Shown here piece after piece: positions 1 through 7,154 of a stretch of DNA of 64,000 nt (positions within the stretch are counted from its first letter, which is position 1; the number at the start of each line of letters is the position of its first letter). The DNA lies in the NCBI GenBank assembly GCA_002319965.1, contig DCJQ01000013.1:1-64000 (forward strand), read 5' to 3'. Made by a program: the position numbers and the translations under genes. Origin of the DNA: Megasphaera sp. UBA1696. Lineage in GTDB: Bacteria > Bacillota > Negativicutes > Veillonellales > Megasphaeraceae. The notes under the pieces were generated by a model, which was given only the letters and a program-made list of their open reading frames with translations, was not told the origin of the DNA and made no database searches.

Positions 1-59
1 TTAAACTGGTGGTTTTGATTTTTGTCAAATGCTGGAAGACTTTTTCATCTATCTATGGA

Positions 60-99
60 ATGGACGTGAGTGAGCTTTTCGCTCCTACGTCCATTTTTT
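60..99 (+). terminator. Rho-independent terminator of an upstream gene
   Basis: An imperfect inverted repeat (ATGGACGT... paired with ...ACGTCCAT, with a short pyrimidine loop) is followed by six T. It probably ends a transcript that starts left of the window. The gene it serves is not visible. Confidence 0.7.
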
Positions 100-599
100 G
101 TTGAGTACTTAAGGGCTATCCCGGCGATTGGGGTACGGAATCTTTTGAAATTTCTAAATCTAAATGTCACCGCTCTGGTATGTTGCGGAGCAAGTTAAAG
201 GAAATAATCTATTCCCCGGTCGGTTTATCGAACTTTTACAGCAGTATATCCTGATTATCGGATGGGGGGATTGAGCCACGAAGGGCGTGTGTGAATACCC
301 GCGGCGAGTCTTGAGTTGGAAAATGGATTCGATGGTAAGTGCTCTGGATTAAGAAAGTGTCCTATGAGGGGGGCAAATGGGAAAAGAATAATTTTATTCG
401 ACGGCTGCTGCCAAAGAAAATTATTTGGGAAAGTCCATTTTACAGAAGCAGCAGCTGCGGACCGGATTAGCGAATAACTTCGAAATATATCTGCTTACAA
501 TAGTACCGGATTGAAGATTCAAACCGAATTGTTTATAAGCCCCTAATCAGCCTTGTCATTAACTTTTATAAGATTTCATTCCTTTATTGAAAAAAACAG
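100..599. other. Gene-free AT-rich stretch with left copy of a diverged repeat
   Basis: No convincing reading frame is seen here. The stretch holds a GC-rich inverted repeat (CGGCTGCTGC near 400-410 against GCAGCAGCTGC near 448-458). Immediately after it comes the left copy (462-531) of a 70-bp sequence that recurs at 6755-6824. Translations of the conserved box contain stops or lack a start, and differences between copies are not concentrated at third codon positions, so a working gene is unlikely. Confidence 0.6.
462..531 (+). repeat. Left copy of 70-bp diverged direct repeat
   Basis: Aligned without gaps to 6755-6824, I count 56 identities in 70 positions (80%). Shared blocks include CCGGATTA, CGAAT, AATATAT, GCTTACAAT, ATTGAAG and ACCGAA. 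Each copy is preceded by its own GC-rich hairpin-forming sequence, although those sequences differ. The two copies bracket the AT-rich amino-acid cassette in the same orientation. Confidence 0.75.
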
Positions 600-628
600 T
601 TGACAAAATAACATAGTAGCCTTATAAT
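600..628 (+). promoter_or_regulatory. Consensus sigma-A promoter of the amino-acid cassette
   Basis: A perfect TTGACA (600-605), 17-bp spacer and TATAAT (623-628) lie 64 bp before the first gene of the cassette. Transcription should start near 635. No other strong promoter is seen before the four co-directional genes at 692-5502. Confidence 0.85.
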
Positions 629-644
629 TTAGTCATAAATTAAA

Positions 645-656
645 CTTGCATGCAAG
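645..656. promoter_or_regulatory. Palindromic operator candidate CTTGCATGCAAG
   Basis: A perfect 12-bp palindrome lies about 10-20 bp downstream of the expected transcription start, a position where a bound repressor would block initiation or early elongation. Its TTGCATGCAA core resembles the TTGTATACAA-like operators known for some FadR/VanR-type GntR regulators. A regulator of that type ends this cassette (5872-6522). Operator and regulator pairing is inferred. Confidence 0.5.
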
Positions 657-691
657 AAGAATGTAAATAGGATTCAAGATAAGGAGGCAAT

Positions 692-1651
692 ATGGAAATA
701 TTAAAAGGGGCTGAAGTTCTTCTTACAACATGTTCGAACTGTGGTAAGGATGAAAAGATAGCTATCGTTACCGATCCGACCAGCTATGAAGCTGCAAAGG
801 CTTTATATGATGCTGCAAAGGATTTCAAGAACAAATCATTATTACTGATGGACGAAAGAAATATGCACGGACAAGAACCGACAGATCTTGTTGCTGCTGC
901 CATGCTTGAAGCAGATGTGATCTTTGGTGCAACCAAGTTTTCTCTTTTCCACTCCAATGCAAGAAGAAAAGCCGTAGAGGCTGGAGCAAGATTTGTAAAT
1001 ATGGCAGACTATGATGTTGATATGCTTAAATCTGGCGGACTGTTTGCTGATTTTGAAAAAATCGGCGAAACTTGTACAAAGATTGCAGAAGTCTTGGAAG
1101 GCAAGAAAACTTGTACTGTGACCAGCCAAAACGGAACGAACTTTACTTGTTCTATTGCTGACAGGGCACCAAACCCACAATATGGCCGGAGCTTAAAGAA
1201 AAATTCTTCATCATCTCCTCCAGATATCGAATGTGCAACCTGTGCTGTAGAAAATACGGGAAATGGAATTATCGTGGTTGATGGAAGTATTCCTCATCCC
1301 TTACTCGGAGTCATTAAAGAACCGATTAAACTTACTGTTGAAAATAGCCTTGTTACAAAGATTGAGGGCGGAAAAGAAGCAGAAACCCTTAAGAAAATTT
1401 GGGAAGAAGCAAATGATCCCAATGTATACAACATTGGAGAAATTGGCATCGGTTTGAATGATGAATGTGCTTTGATTGGAAAAATGCTTGAAGATGAAGG
1501 CTGCTATGGAACCTTGCATTTTGGAGCAGGCGACAATATTGGCTTTGGTGGAAAGGTTAAAAGTAAATATCATCTGGATCTCATCATCAAAAATCCGAAT
1601 ATGAGTGTTGATGGAGTTAAGATTCTTGTAGATGGCAACGTTGTTTTATAA
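692..1651 (+). CDS. M29-like aminopeptidase / NicX-type metalloprotein
   Basis: This 319-residue protein resembles the M29 (AmpS/AmpT) aminopeptidases and the related 2,5-dihydroxypyridine dioxygenase (NicX) group. The C-terminal half carries the metal-site pattern of that fold: a Glu in NIGEIGIG (about residue 249), a His in TLHFGAGDN and the paired His/Asp in YHLDLII. It is somewhat shorter than typical M29 enzymes of about 400 residues. A clear AAGGAGG site precedes the ATG. It heads a cassette with a class V PLP enzyme, an amino-acid symporter and an aminotransferase, so a role in releasing or degrading an amino-acid-like substrate is likely. Peptidase and ring-cleavage activities cannot be told apart from sequence alone. 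Confidence 0.7.
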   Translation: MEILKGAEVLLTTCSNCGKDEKIAIVTDPTSYEAAKALYDAAKDFKNKSLLLMDERNMHGQEPTDLVAAAMLEADVIFGATKFSLFHSNARRKAVEAGARFVNMADYDVDMLKSGGLFADFEKIGETCTKIAEVLEGKKTCTVTSQNGTNFTCSIADRAPNPQYGRSLKKNSSSSPPDIECATCAVENTGNGIIVVDGSIPHPLLGVIKEPIKLTVENSLVTKIEGGKEAETLKKIWEEANDPNVYNIGEIGIGLNDECALIGKMLEDEGCYGTLHFGAGDNIGFGGKVKSKYHLDLIIKNPNMSVDGVKILVDGNVVL

Positions 1652-1670
1652 AAAGGAAGGAAGAAATATC

Positions 1671-2951
1671 ATGAATGAATACCCGAACGGCTTAGCTTTT
1701 TCAGATGAAATGATTAAAGAAGTTAAAGATAAATTTTACTATGTTGATGAAGATCCGATTTTTGGGAAACGACTCTTCTTTGATAATGCAGGCGGCGCTT
1801 TTAGATTAAAATCTGCTGTTGAAATTCAAGGAAAACTGGAAGCATTCCCTGACTGCCCGGAACGAACCCACAATATGAGTTTGAAACTTCAAGAACATAT
1901 GGCAAATGGGCAACGGGATATCCGGATTGTCTTTAACACTCAGGAAGGATCTCTTCTCACCGGCCTTACCGCATCGCAGGTTATGTTCAATATCGTTGGA
2001 ACCATCGCAGAATCGATTGAAGGCGATAATATTGTAACGAGTGTCCTGGAACATCCGTCAGCTTTTGATGCGGCTGCATACTTTGCAGATAAGACTGGAC
2101 GAGAATTAAGAGTTGCTCAAAGTAACCAAGAAACAGGCAAGGTTGATCCCAAAGAAGTCGCAAAATTGATTGATAAAAATACTGTCCTTTTGAGCATCAT
2201 GCATGCATCAAACCTGACGGGCGCAATTTTTGATATCGAAGAAATTGTTAAAGAAGCCCGCAAGATTAAACCGGATTTATATATTGTTGTAGATGCTGTT
2301 CAACATGCTCCTCATGGACGAATTGATATCGATCGGTTAAAAATCGATGGCTTAAATATCGGACCCTATAAGTTCTTTGGCTGCAGAGGTTCGGGCATCG
2401 GCTGGGTATCTGACCGAGTTTCGCATTTAAGACATATTAAATTGATTCATAAGGATGAAAAAGTATGGGCACTTGGAACTCCGACTCCGGCACAGTTTGC
2501 ATCCATGACCGCTATTGTTGATTATGTGGCTTGGATTGGATCGAAATTCACGGATAAAACGGATCGGAAGGCTTTATTTGAAGAAGGGATTAAACGGATA
2601 AAACTTCAAGAAAGAGCACTTCTTTATAGACTTCTGGAAGGTACGGACAAAATCAAAGGCCTTAGACATCAAGATAACGTGATTGTATTTATTGATAATA
2701 AGGATTTGACTTCTCGAGATTTAATCGTCGGTGTGGGATTTAAGAACTTGCCCTGTGCCGATGCGGCTAAAGAACTTGAAAAAAGAGGTGTCATTGTAGC
2801 TCCGCGGTTAGAAACGAGTGAGTATGCGAAACGTATGCTCGAATCCTTCTCCATCAAAGATGGGGTCCTTCGAGTATCGCCGCTGCACTGCAATTCTTTG
2901 GAAGACATTGATAAATTCCTTGAAATCGCTCAGGAAGTTGCCAAGCTGTAA
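1671..2951 (+). CDS. Class V PLP-dependent aminotransferase / cysteine desulfurase-like
   Basis: 426 residues with the fold-type I class V pattern. It has an aspartate that contacts the pyridine nitrogen (IVVDAVQHAPHG, about residue 215) and a probable Schiff-base lysine in GPYKFFGCRGSGIGWV (about residue 239). An in-frame ATG at 1632 lies inside the preceding gene. The ATG at 1671 follows AAGGAAGG, so I take 1671. The protein is in the range of selenocysteine lyase, isopenicillin-N-epimerase-like and kynureninase-like enzymes. The active-site cysteine loop of a housekeeping NifS/IscS is not evident and no scaffold gene is nearby. An amino-acid catabolic lyase or transaminase role is more likely than Fe-S assembly. 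Confidence 0.8.
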   Translation: MNEYPNGLAFSDEMIKEVKDKFYYVDEDPIFGKRLFFDNAGGAFRLKSAVEIQGKLEAFPDCPERTHNMSLKLQEHMANGQRDIRIVFNTQEGSLLTGLTASQVMFNIVGTIAESIEGDNIVTSVLEHPSAFDAAAYFADKTGRELRVAQSNQETGKVDPKEVAKLIDKNTVLLSIMHASNLTGAIFDIEEIVKEARKIKPDLYIVVDAVQHAPHGRIDIDRLKIDGLNIGPYKFFGCRGSGIGWVSDRVSHLRHIKLIHKDEKVWALGTPTPAQFASMTAIVDYVAWIGSKFTDKTDRKALFEEGIKRIKLQERALLYRLLEGTDKIKGLRHQDNVIVFIDNKDLTSRDLIVGVGFKNLPCADAAKELEKRGVIVAPRLETSEYAKRMLESFSIKDGVLRVSPLHCNSLEDIDKFLEIAQEVAKL

Positions 2952-2970
2952 GTGAAATTGAGAGGCTCAT

Positions 2971-4320
2971 ATGGGAAAAAATAAAGAATCTTCTATGATC
3001 AAAAAAATGAGCATCGCGCTAATATCTGCTTTTATAGTAGGTATTGGCGTAATGCTCCTAAAGGTCCATTTGAACAACACTGGAAATGCTGCCATTTGGG
3101 ACATCATCGATGCAATCTTCTTCGTCGATATAAGGGAGCCTGGTGCCAGCGGGCTTGGGATATTGTTTTTAGTTGGTCAAGTTTTTCTTAAAGGCTTGCA
3201 ACTATCGATTATTCCACTGGTATTTACCTCTCTGGCCCTGGCCATGAGCAGTATCACGGACTTAAAGAAACTGGGAAGAATTGCTTTTAAAACAGTCTTC
3301 ACTTTTATGGGTTTGTATGTCTGTGCCGCTGTCATTGCCGGCAGTGTTGGGATGTTTGCCGTACAGACTGGAATTTTCCAATTCGGAGCCGGTCTAACCG
3401 CAGGAAGTGCTTCAGGTGTGCAGTTGGTAGAAACTGCGAATCCCTTGGCTACCATTTTAGCGTTTGTTCCGGAAAATGCAGTTTTTGCATTCAGCAGTAA
3501 CCAATCCATCTTTGCAGTGGTATTTATCGCTGTAGTAATCGGTGTATCTATCGGATTTTTGGGATCCAAAGTGGCAACCTTAAAAAAATTAATTGAAGAT
3601 TTAAATGAAATCGTTGCTATTTGTCTGGATGTTTTGATGAATAAGATGGCACCCTATGCAATCTTTGCTTTGATTGTTCGGGCCTTTGCGCTCTATGGTT
3701 TTGATCAAATCAGACCGGTGCTGACTTACATATCCGTAACGATCGTGACGTTGATTTTCTTCTTGCTTGTTGCATATCCGGTCATCATTGCTGCAGTTAC
3801 AAAACTCAATCCTAAAAAGTTCATGAAAGAACTTATCCAACCTGTTTTGATCGCCTTTTCCGAAGCCGCTAGTGCACCGGCCCTTCCCTTGAATATAAAA
3901 ATCAACCAGGAAAAGTTCGGTGTCAGCGGTGAAATTGCAAACTTTGTACTTCCTCTCGGAATGACAATCAACATGAATGGCACAAGCATAATGCATATTA
4001 TCGGAACGATATTTATTGCTACCGTGTCAGGCTACCATGTAACTTTGGGACAAGTCGCGCTCATGGGGCTCCTATCCATGCTGGCCGCTGCAGGAACACC
4101 TTCAATCCCCGCAGCAGGAACTGTATTACTGTTCACCGTTGTAAATGGGTTAGGTTTTACCAATGATACGGCCCTGTTAACCTATTCACTGATATTGGCC
4201 ATCAATAAACCGGTAGAAATGGTTTTGACACCGCTCAATATCGTCGGCGATGCAGCTACATCAGTCATGGTTGCAAAATCAGAGGGAGAATTAGATACGC
4301 AAATCTATAAGAGCGCATAG
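2971..4320 (+). CDS. Dicarboxylate/amino acid:cation symporter (DAACS family)
   Basis: This 449-residue membrane protein has the GltP/SstT architecture. It shows several hydrophobic helices, a re-entrant loop region rich in small residues (SEAASAPALPLN, about 293-304), the family motif NMNGTS in helix 7 and the second hairpin GLLSMLAAAGTPSIPAAG. Family members couple uptake of glutamate, aspartate, serine/threonine or C4-dicarboxylates to sodium or protons. The usual serine-rich SSSAATLP loop is replaced by SEAASAPALP, so the substrate may be non-standard. It starts 19 bp after the class V enzyme and 9 bp before the aminotransferase, in the same transcript. Confidence 0.88.
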   Translation: MGKNKESSMIKKMSIALISAFIVGIGVMLLKVHLNNTGNAAIWDIIDAIFFVDIREPGASGLGILFLVGQVFLKGLQLSIIPLVFTSLALAMSSITDLKKLGRIAFKTVFTFMGLYVCAAVIAGSVGMFAVQTGIFQFGAGLTAGSASGVQLVETANPLATILAFVPENAVFAFSSNQSIFAVVFIAVVIGVSIGFLGSKVATLKKLIEDLNEIVAICLDVLMNKMAPYAIFALIVRAFALYGFDQIRPVLTYISVTIVTLIFFLLVAYPVIIAAVTKLNPKKFMKELIQPVLIAFSEAASAPALPLNIKINQEKFGVSGEIANFVLPLGMTINMNGTSIMHIIGTIFIATVSGYHVTLGQVALMGLLSMLAAAGTPSIPAAGTVLLFTVVNGLGFTNDTALLTYSLILAINKPVEMVLTPLNIVGDAATSVMVAKSEGELDTQIYKSA

Positions 4321-4329
4321 GAGGATATT

Positions 4330-5502
4330 ATGAAAAATTTTAAATTTGCAGATAGGATGAATAACATTGGAACAGAAAAAGCCTTTGAAGTATTGGCTAA
4401 GTGTAGAAAATTAGAGGCTAAGGGAGCCGATATTATCCACCTTCAAATTGGCGAGCCCGATTTTGCCACTCCGCAAAACATCGTAGAAGCTGGTAGACAA
4501 GCTCTGAAAGATGGCTACACGCACTACACGCCCAATGCCGGCATGATGGATGTCAGAGAAGCCATTGCAGAATATGCTAAAAAAACTAAAAATATCGACA
4601 CCAATGCGGAGGAAGTCATTATCGTTCCCGGTGGGAAACCCATCATGTTTTATACCTTTATGGCGCTGGTCAATCCGGGCGACGAAGTAATTTATCCTAA
4701 TCCGGGTTATCCTATCTATGAATCCTTAATCCGTTTTACCGGAGCCAAGGCGGTTCCCATGCCATTGGTTGAAAAAAATGATTTTCGGGTTGATATTGAA
4801 GATTTAAAAAGTAAAATCAATGATAAGACAAAATTAATTGTTCTGAACTCGCCGGCCAATCCTACGGGCGGAGTCCTGACTGAAGAAGATATGAAGAATA
4901 TTGCCGACTTAGTTCGAGGCAAAGATATCTATATCTTATCTGATGAAATTTATGAAAGAATTAGTTATGGCGTGAAACCGACCTCTATCGCAAGTATTGA
5001 AGGAATGAAAGATCAAACTATCATCCTGGACGGTTTTTCAAAAACCTATGCCATGACAGGTTGGCGGGCCGGATATGGAATCATGCATCCCATGATTGGC
5101 GAAAAAGTTGAAAAATTAGTTGCTAACGTAACCTCAAATACCGCTGCATTCACGCAAAGAGCTTTAAAAGAAGCCCTGGAAGGACCTCAAGATGATGTTG
5201 ATAAAATGGTTGCTGAATTTAAGCGGAGAAGAGACCTGATTGTTGCCGGGCTCAATTCCATTGACGGAATCAGTTGTAAAACCCCACAAGGCGCCTTCTA
5301 CGTATTCCCCAATATTACAAAACTGAATATGAGTTCAGAAGAAGTGGCAGATTACTTGCTGGAAGAAGCTAATGTAGCCGTACTGGACGGTAAATCGTTT
5401 GGCGAATATGGTGAAGGTCATTTGAGACTCTCTTATGCAACGTCGACAGAAAATATTGAAAAAGCTATTGAAAGAATTAGAAAAGCGGTAGCAAAATTAT
5501 AG
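4330..5502 (+). CDS. Class I/II PLP aminotransferase (aspartate-aminotransferase-like)
   Basis: 390 residues, the usual length for AspC/AlaT subgroup I-gamma transaminases. Visible signatures are the substrate-arm segment GEPDFATPQNI, NSPANPTGGV, the aspartate and tyrosine of LSDEIYE, the PLP lysine in DGFSKTYAMTGWRAGY (about residue 237) and the C-terminal arginine in GHLRLSYA. An AGGAGG-like site precedes the start. Position after the symporter suggests transamination of the imported amino acid. The true substrate cannot be read from sequence. Confidence 0.9.
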   Translation: MKNFKFADRMNNIGTEKAFEVLAKCRKLEAKGADIIHLQIGEPDFATPQNIVEAGRQALKDGYTHYTPNAGMMDVREAIAEYAKKTKNIDTNAEEVIIVPGGKPIMFYTFMALVNPGDEVIYPNPGYPIYESLIRFTGAKAVPMPLVEKNDFRVDIEDLKSKINDKTKLIVLNSPANPTGGVLTEEDMKNIADLVRGKDIYILSDEIYERISYGVKPTSIASIEGMKDQTIILDGFSKTYAMTGWRAGYGIMHPMIGEKVEKLVANVTSNTAAFTQRALKEALEGPQDDVDKMVAEFKRRRDLIVAGLNSIDGISCKTPQGAFYVFPNITKLNMSSEEVADYLLEEANVAVLDGKSFGEYGEGHLRLSYATSTENIEKAIERIRKAVAKL

Positions 5503-5542
5503 AAAAAATATTAGACTTAATATAAGTGGTTCAGTTTTATGG

Positions 5543-5577
5543 TTTCGAGCTGCTGCTTGCTAAGCAGCAGCTCGAAA
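5543..5577. repeat. Perfect 16-bp palindromic hairpin
   Basis: TTTCGAGCTGCTGCTT pairs exactly with AAGCAGCAGCTCGAAA around the loop GCT. A T-run is absent after the stem on either strand, so it is not a canonical terminator. It lies 40 bp after the aminotransferase and may act as an mRNA 3'-end stabiliser or be a remnant of a mobile sequence. Confidence 0.7.
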
Positions 5578-5697
5578 AAATACAGACAGGGATTTTTCGG
5601 ATCCCGTAACGGGTCTGTTGCAGTGTCTGGGTCTAATGTTAGGAAGGCGAGCATCAGTCGGAATGGCTACCGGTTAGATTTTTGAGCTCAAGTTTAC

Positions 5698-5731
5698 AGC
5701 GTGATTTCGTCACGCTATAAATTGTTTTTTT
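5698..5731 (+). terminator. Weak terminator-like hairpin
   Basis: A 7-bp stem AGCGTGA/TCACGCT with loop TTTCG is followed, after ATAAATTG, by seven T. The gap between stem and T-run makes it a weak intrinsic terminator. It is the best candidate for ending the cassette transcript. Confidence 0.4.
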
Positions 5732-5824
5732 CTTGATGGTTCACTGATTTGACCAGAAAACAGGTTCTTTTTAGAAAATGATTTGCAATTATGATATTGA
5801 TAATAAATTTGCTATAATATTAGT

Positions 5825-5835
5825 GACAAATTGTC
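5825..5835. promoter_or_regulatory. Palindrome GACAA-A-TTGTC before the GntR gene
   Basis: The 5-1-5 palindrome GACAAATTGTC follows the TATAAT at 5813-5818 by 6 bp, a typical autoregulatory position. TTGTC and GACAA half-sites fit GntR-type binding. Its sequence differs from the palindrome at 645-656, so a common regulator is not proven. Confidence 0.35.
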
Positions 5836-5871
5836 TATAATAATTAGTACGAACTTATTTAGGAGCATGTT

Positions 5872-6522
5872 TTGAAAAAAGAAAGAGAAACTCTCACCGA
5901 GAAAGCTTATCGGATCATAAAAAATGACATTTTATATGGTAAATTTAAACAGAATGAGGTAATCAGCATCAATGCCTTAAGTGATGAACTCGGTATAAGT
6001 CGGACTCCCATTACCAATGCATTTCAAAAATTGGAATTAGAGGATTTTGTAACCGTCCTTCCGAAACAAGGTGTTTTTGTAAAGCCGATTACAATAACGG
6101 AAACCCGAGAAATCTATGAATTGAGGGCTGCGATAGAAACCTTTTCTGCTAAAAGAGCTTTCGACATGATTAATGAGGAAAACATTGAATGGCTAAAAGA
6201 AAGTGTAAAGAAGCAAAAGAAATTTCTGGAAGATGAAGATTATCAATCCTTTATGGTAGAGGATGTGGATTTTCATAAGTATATCTTAGAAATTTACAAA
6301 AACAGCAAATTTAAAAATATCATTGATAATTTATATAATAAGGCCTTGATGCTTGGCATCATCGGAAGTGAAATGGAAGGCCGAGCCATGGCAGCTATCC
6401 ATGAGCATGAGCAAATCATTGAGTCACTAGAGAAGAAGGATAAGGAATCTTTTGTGAATTCTATTGAGGATAATGTCATAAATGGTTATGTGAATTTGAC
6501 GGGAAATTATAAAAAATATTGA
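5872..6522 (+). CDS. GntR-family transcriptional regulator, FadR (FCD) subfamily
   Basis: 216 residues. The N-terminal winged helix (about 5-75: LTEKAYRIIKNDILYGKF, SINALSDELGISRTPITNAFQKLE) is typical of GntR proteins. The C-terminal all-helical FCD domain shows a likely metal/ligand site with Asp and His in DVDFHKYIL and His in AAIHEHEQII. The start codon is TTG at 5872, chosen because TAGGAGC precedes it at the right distance. It probably senses a small carboxylate or amino acid and represses the upstream cassette, whose promoter carries a palindrome. The low-GC codon choice matches the cassette rather than the genes after 7155. Confidence 0.88.
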   Translation: MKKERETLTEKAYRIIKNDILYGKFKQNEVISINALSDELGISRTPITNAFQKLELEDFVTVLPKQGVFVKPITITETREIYELRAAIETFSAKRAFDMINEENIEWLKESVKKQKKFLEDEDYQSFMVEDVDFHKYILEIYKNSKFKNIIDNLYNKALMLGIIGSEMEGRAMAAIHEHEQIIESLEKKDKESFVNSIEDNVINGYVNLTGNYKKY

Positions 6523-6754
6523 CAGGGGGATTGGAGAATGAATTCGGCTATATGAGCCGATTAAGTCCTTTCCATGAGATGAAACGTGAATTTGATTGGA
6601 GGAATCCTTTCCGGAACTCACGATGGGCGCATATCCATGTTCGTTCTTTGAATGAGGTATGAATGAAAACCAGAACGACTTTGTCCGATAATTCATTGGT
6701 TAAACGGAGCTGACGCAGCGATAATAACGTTACAGCGTCTAGCTGACTCGAATG

Positions 6755-6824
6755 CCGGATTAACGAATTACATCCCAATATATTGGCTTACAATGATACT
6801 GCATTGAAGTTTCAGACCGAAGTG
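6755..6824 (+). repeat. Right copy of 70-bp diverged direct repeat
   Basis: Partner of 462-531, 56 of 70 positions identical without gaps. The frame here reads without a stop through the box but has a stop just upstream and no start. The other copy has a stop within the box. The copies lie outside the cassette on both sides, as expected for a duplicated target or a residue of integration. Confidence 0.75.
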
Positions 6825-6915
6825 TCTCGGGTGTCCTCATGGTATTGCGGCCTACCTGTCTATTTCTTTCACCGATGCCTGGTCCCAGTGGAAAGATTTT
6901 CGATAAATAAGTAAG

Positions 6916-6980
6916 AGACATATCTATACGCCTTCGGTTCTTGGTGGTAGTTGAGAGAACGGACAGGATTAGATATGTCT
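6916..6980. repeat. Long-range inverted repeat with nested stem
   Basis: AGACATATCTA (6916-6926) is the exact complement of TAGATATGTCT (6970-6980). Inside lies a second complementary pair, GTTCT and AGAAC. The 3' arm is followed by TATTTTAT. It could be a structured RNA, a weak terminator or a decayed end of a mobile element. Confidence 0.45.
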
Positions 6981-7154
6981 TATTTTATATGAAATAGAGG
7001 CACTTATGAATAGGATGTGTCTAATAAGGCTTCCACATTCAATAGGACCTATTTTTTTATTTGTTTGTCTGCGGATACGATAATTTATCAGTCCGTTTCC
7101 AGTGGAAATCGGGTATAATAAGGATAGATCAGATTGGCGTAAGGAGGCACTTTT

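Larger units (their letters stand above)
5503..5871. other. Intergenic region with two hairpins and the GntR promoter area
   Basis: It contains a perfect 16-bp stem with a 3-nt loop at 5543-5577, a smaller AGCGTGA/TCACGCT hairpin at 5698-5716 followed after 8 nt by seven T, and an AT-rich promoter zone with TATAAT at 5813-5818. No reading frame is supported. The second hairpin may end transcription of the cassette. Confidence 0.6.
6523..7154. other. Gene-free stretch: right repeat copy, long-range hairpin, addB promoter area
   Basis: No supported gene is seen. It contains the right copy of the diverged repeat (6755-6824), preceded by a hairpin-like AGCTGACGC/GCGTC-T-AGCT. It also contains a long-range inverted repeat (6916-6980) and a TATAAT at 7114-7119 before addB without a good -35 partner. 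Base composition changes from AT-rich to about half GC at the right edge. Confidence 0.6.

Noticed and set aside
462..531. Diverged repeat as a remnant of a protein-coding gene
   Set aside because: One frame gives similar peptides in both copies, but the left copy has a stop inside, the right copy has one just upstream, and differences fall more on second than third codon positions. Coding origin is not supported.
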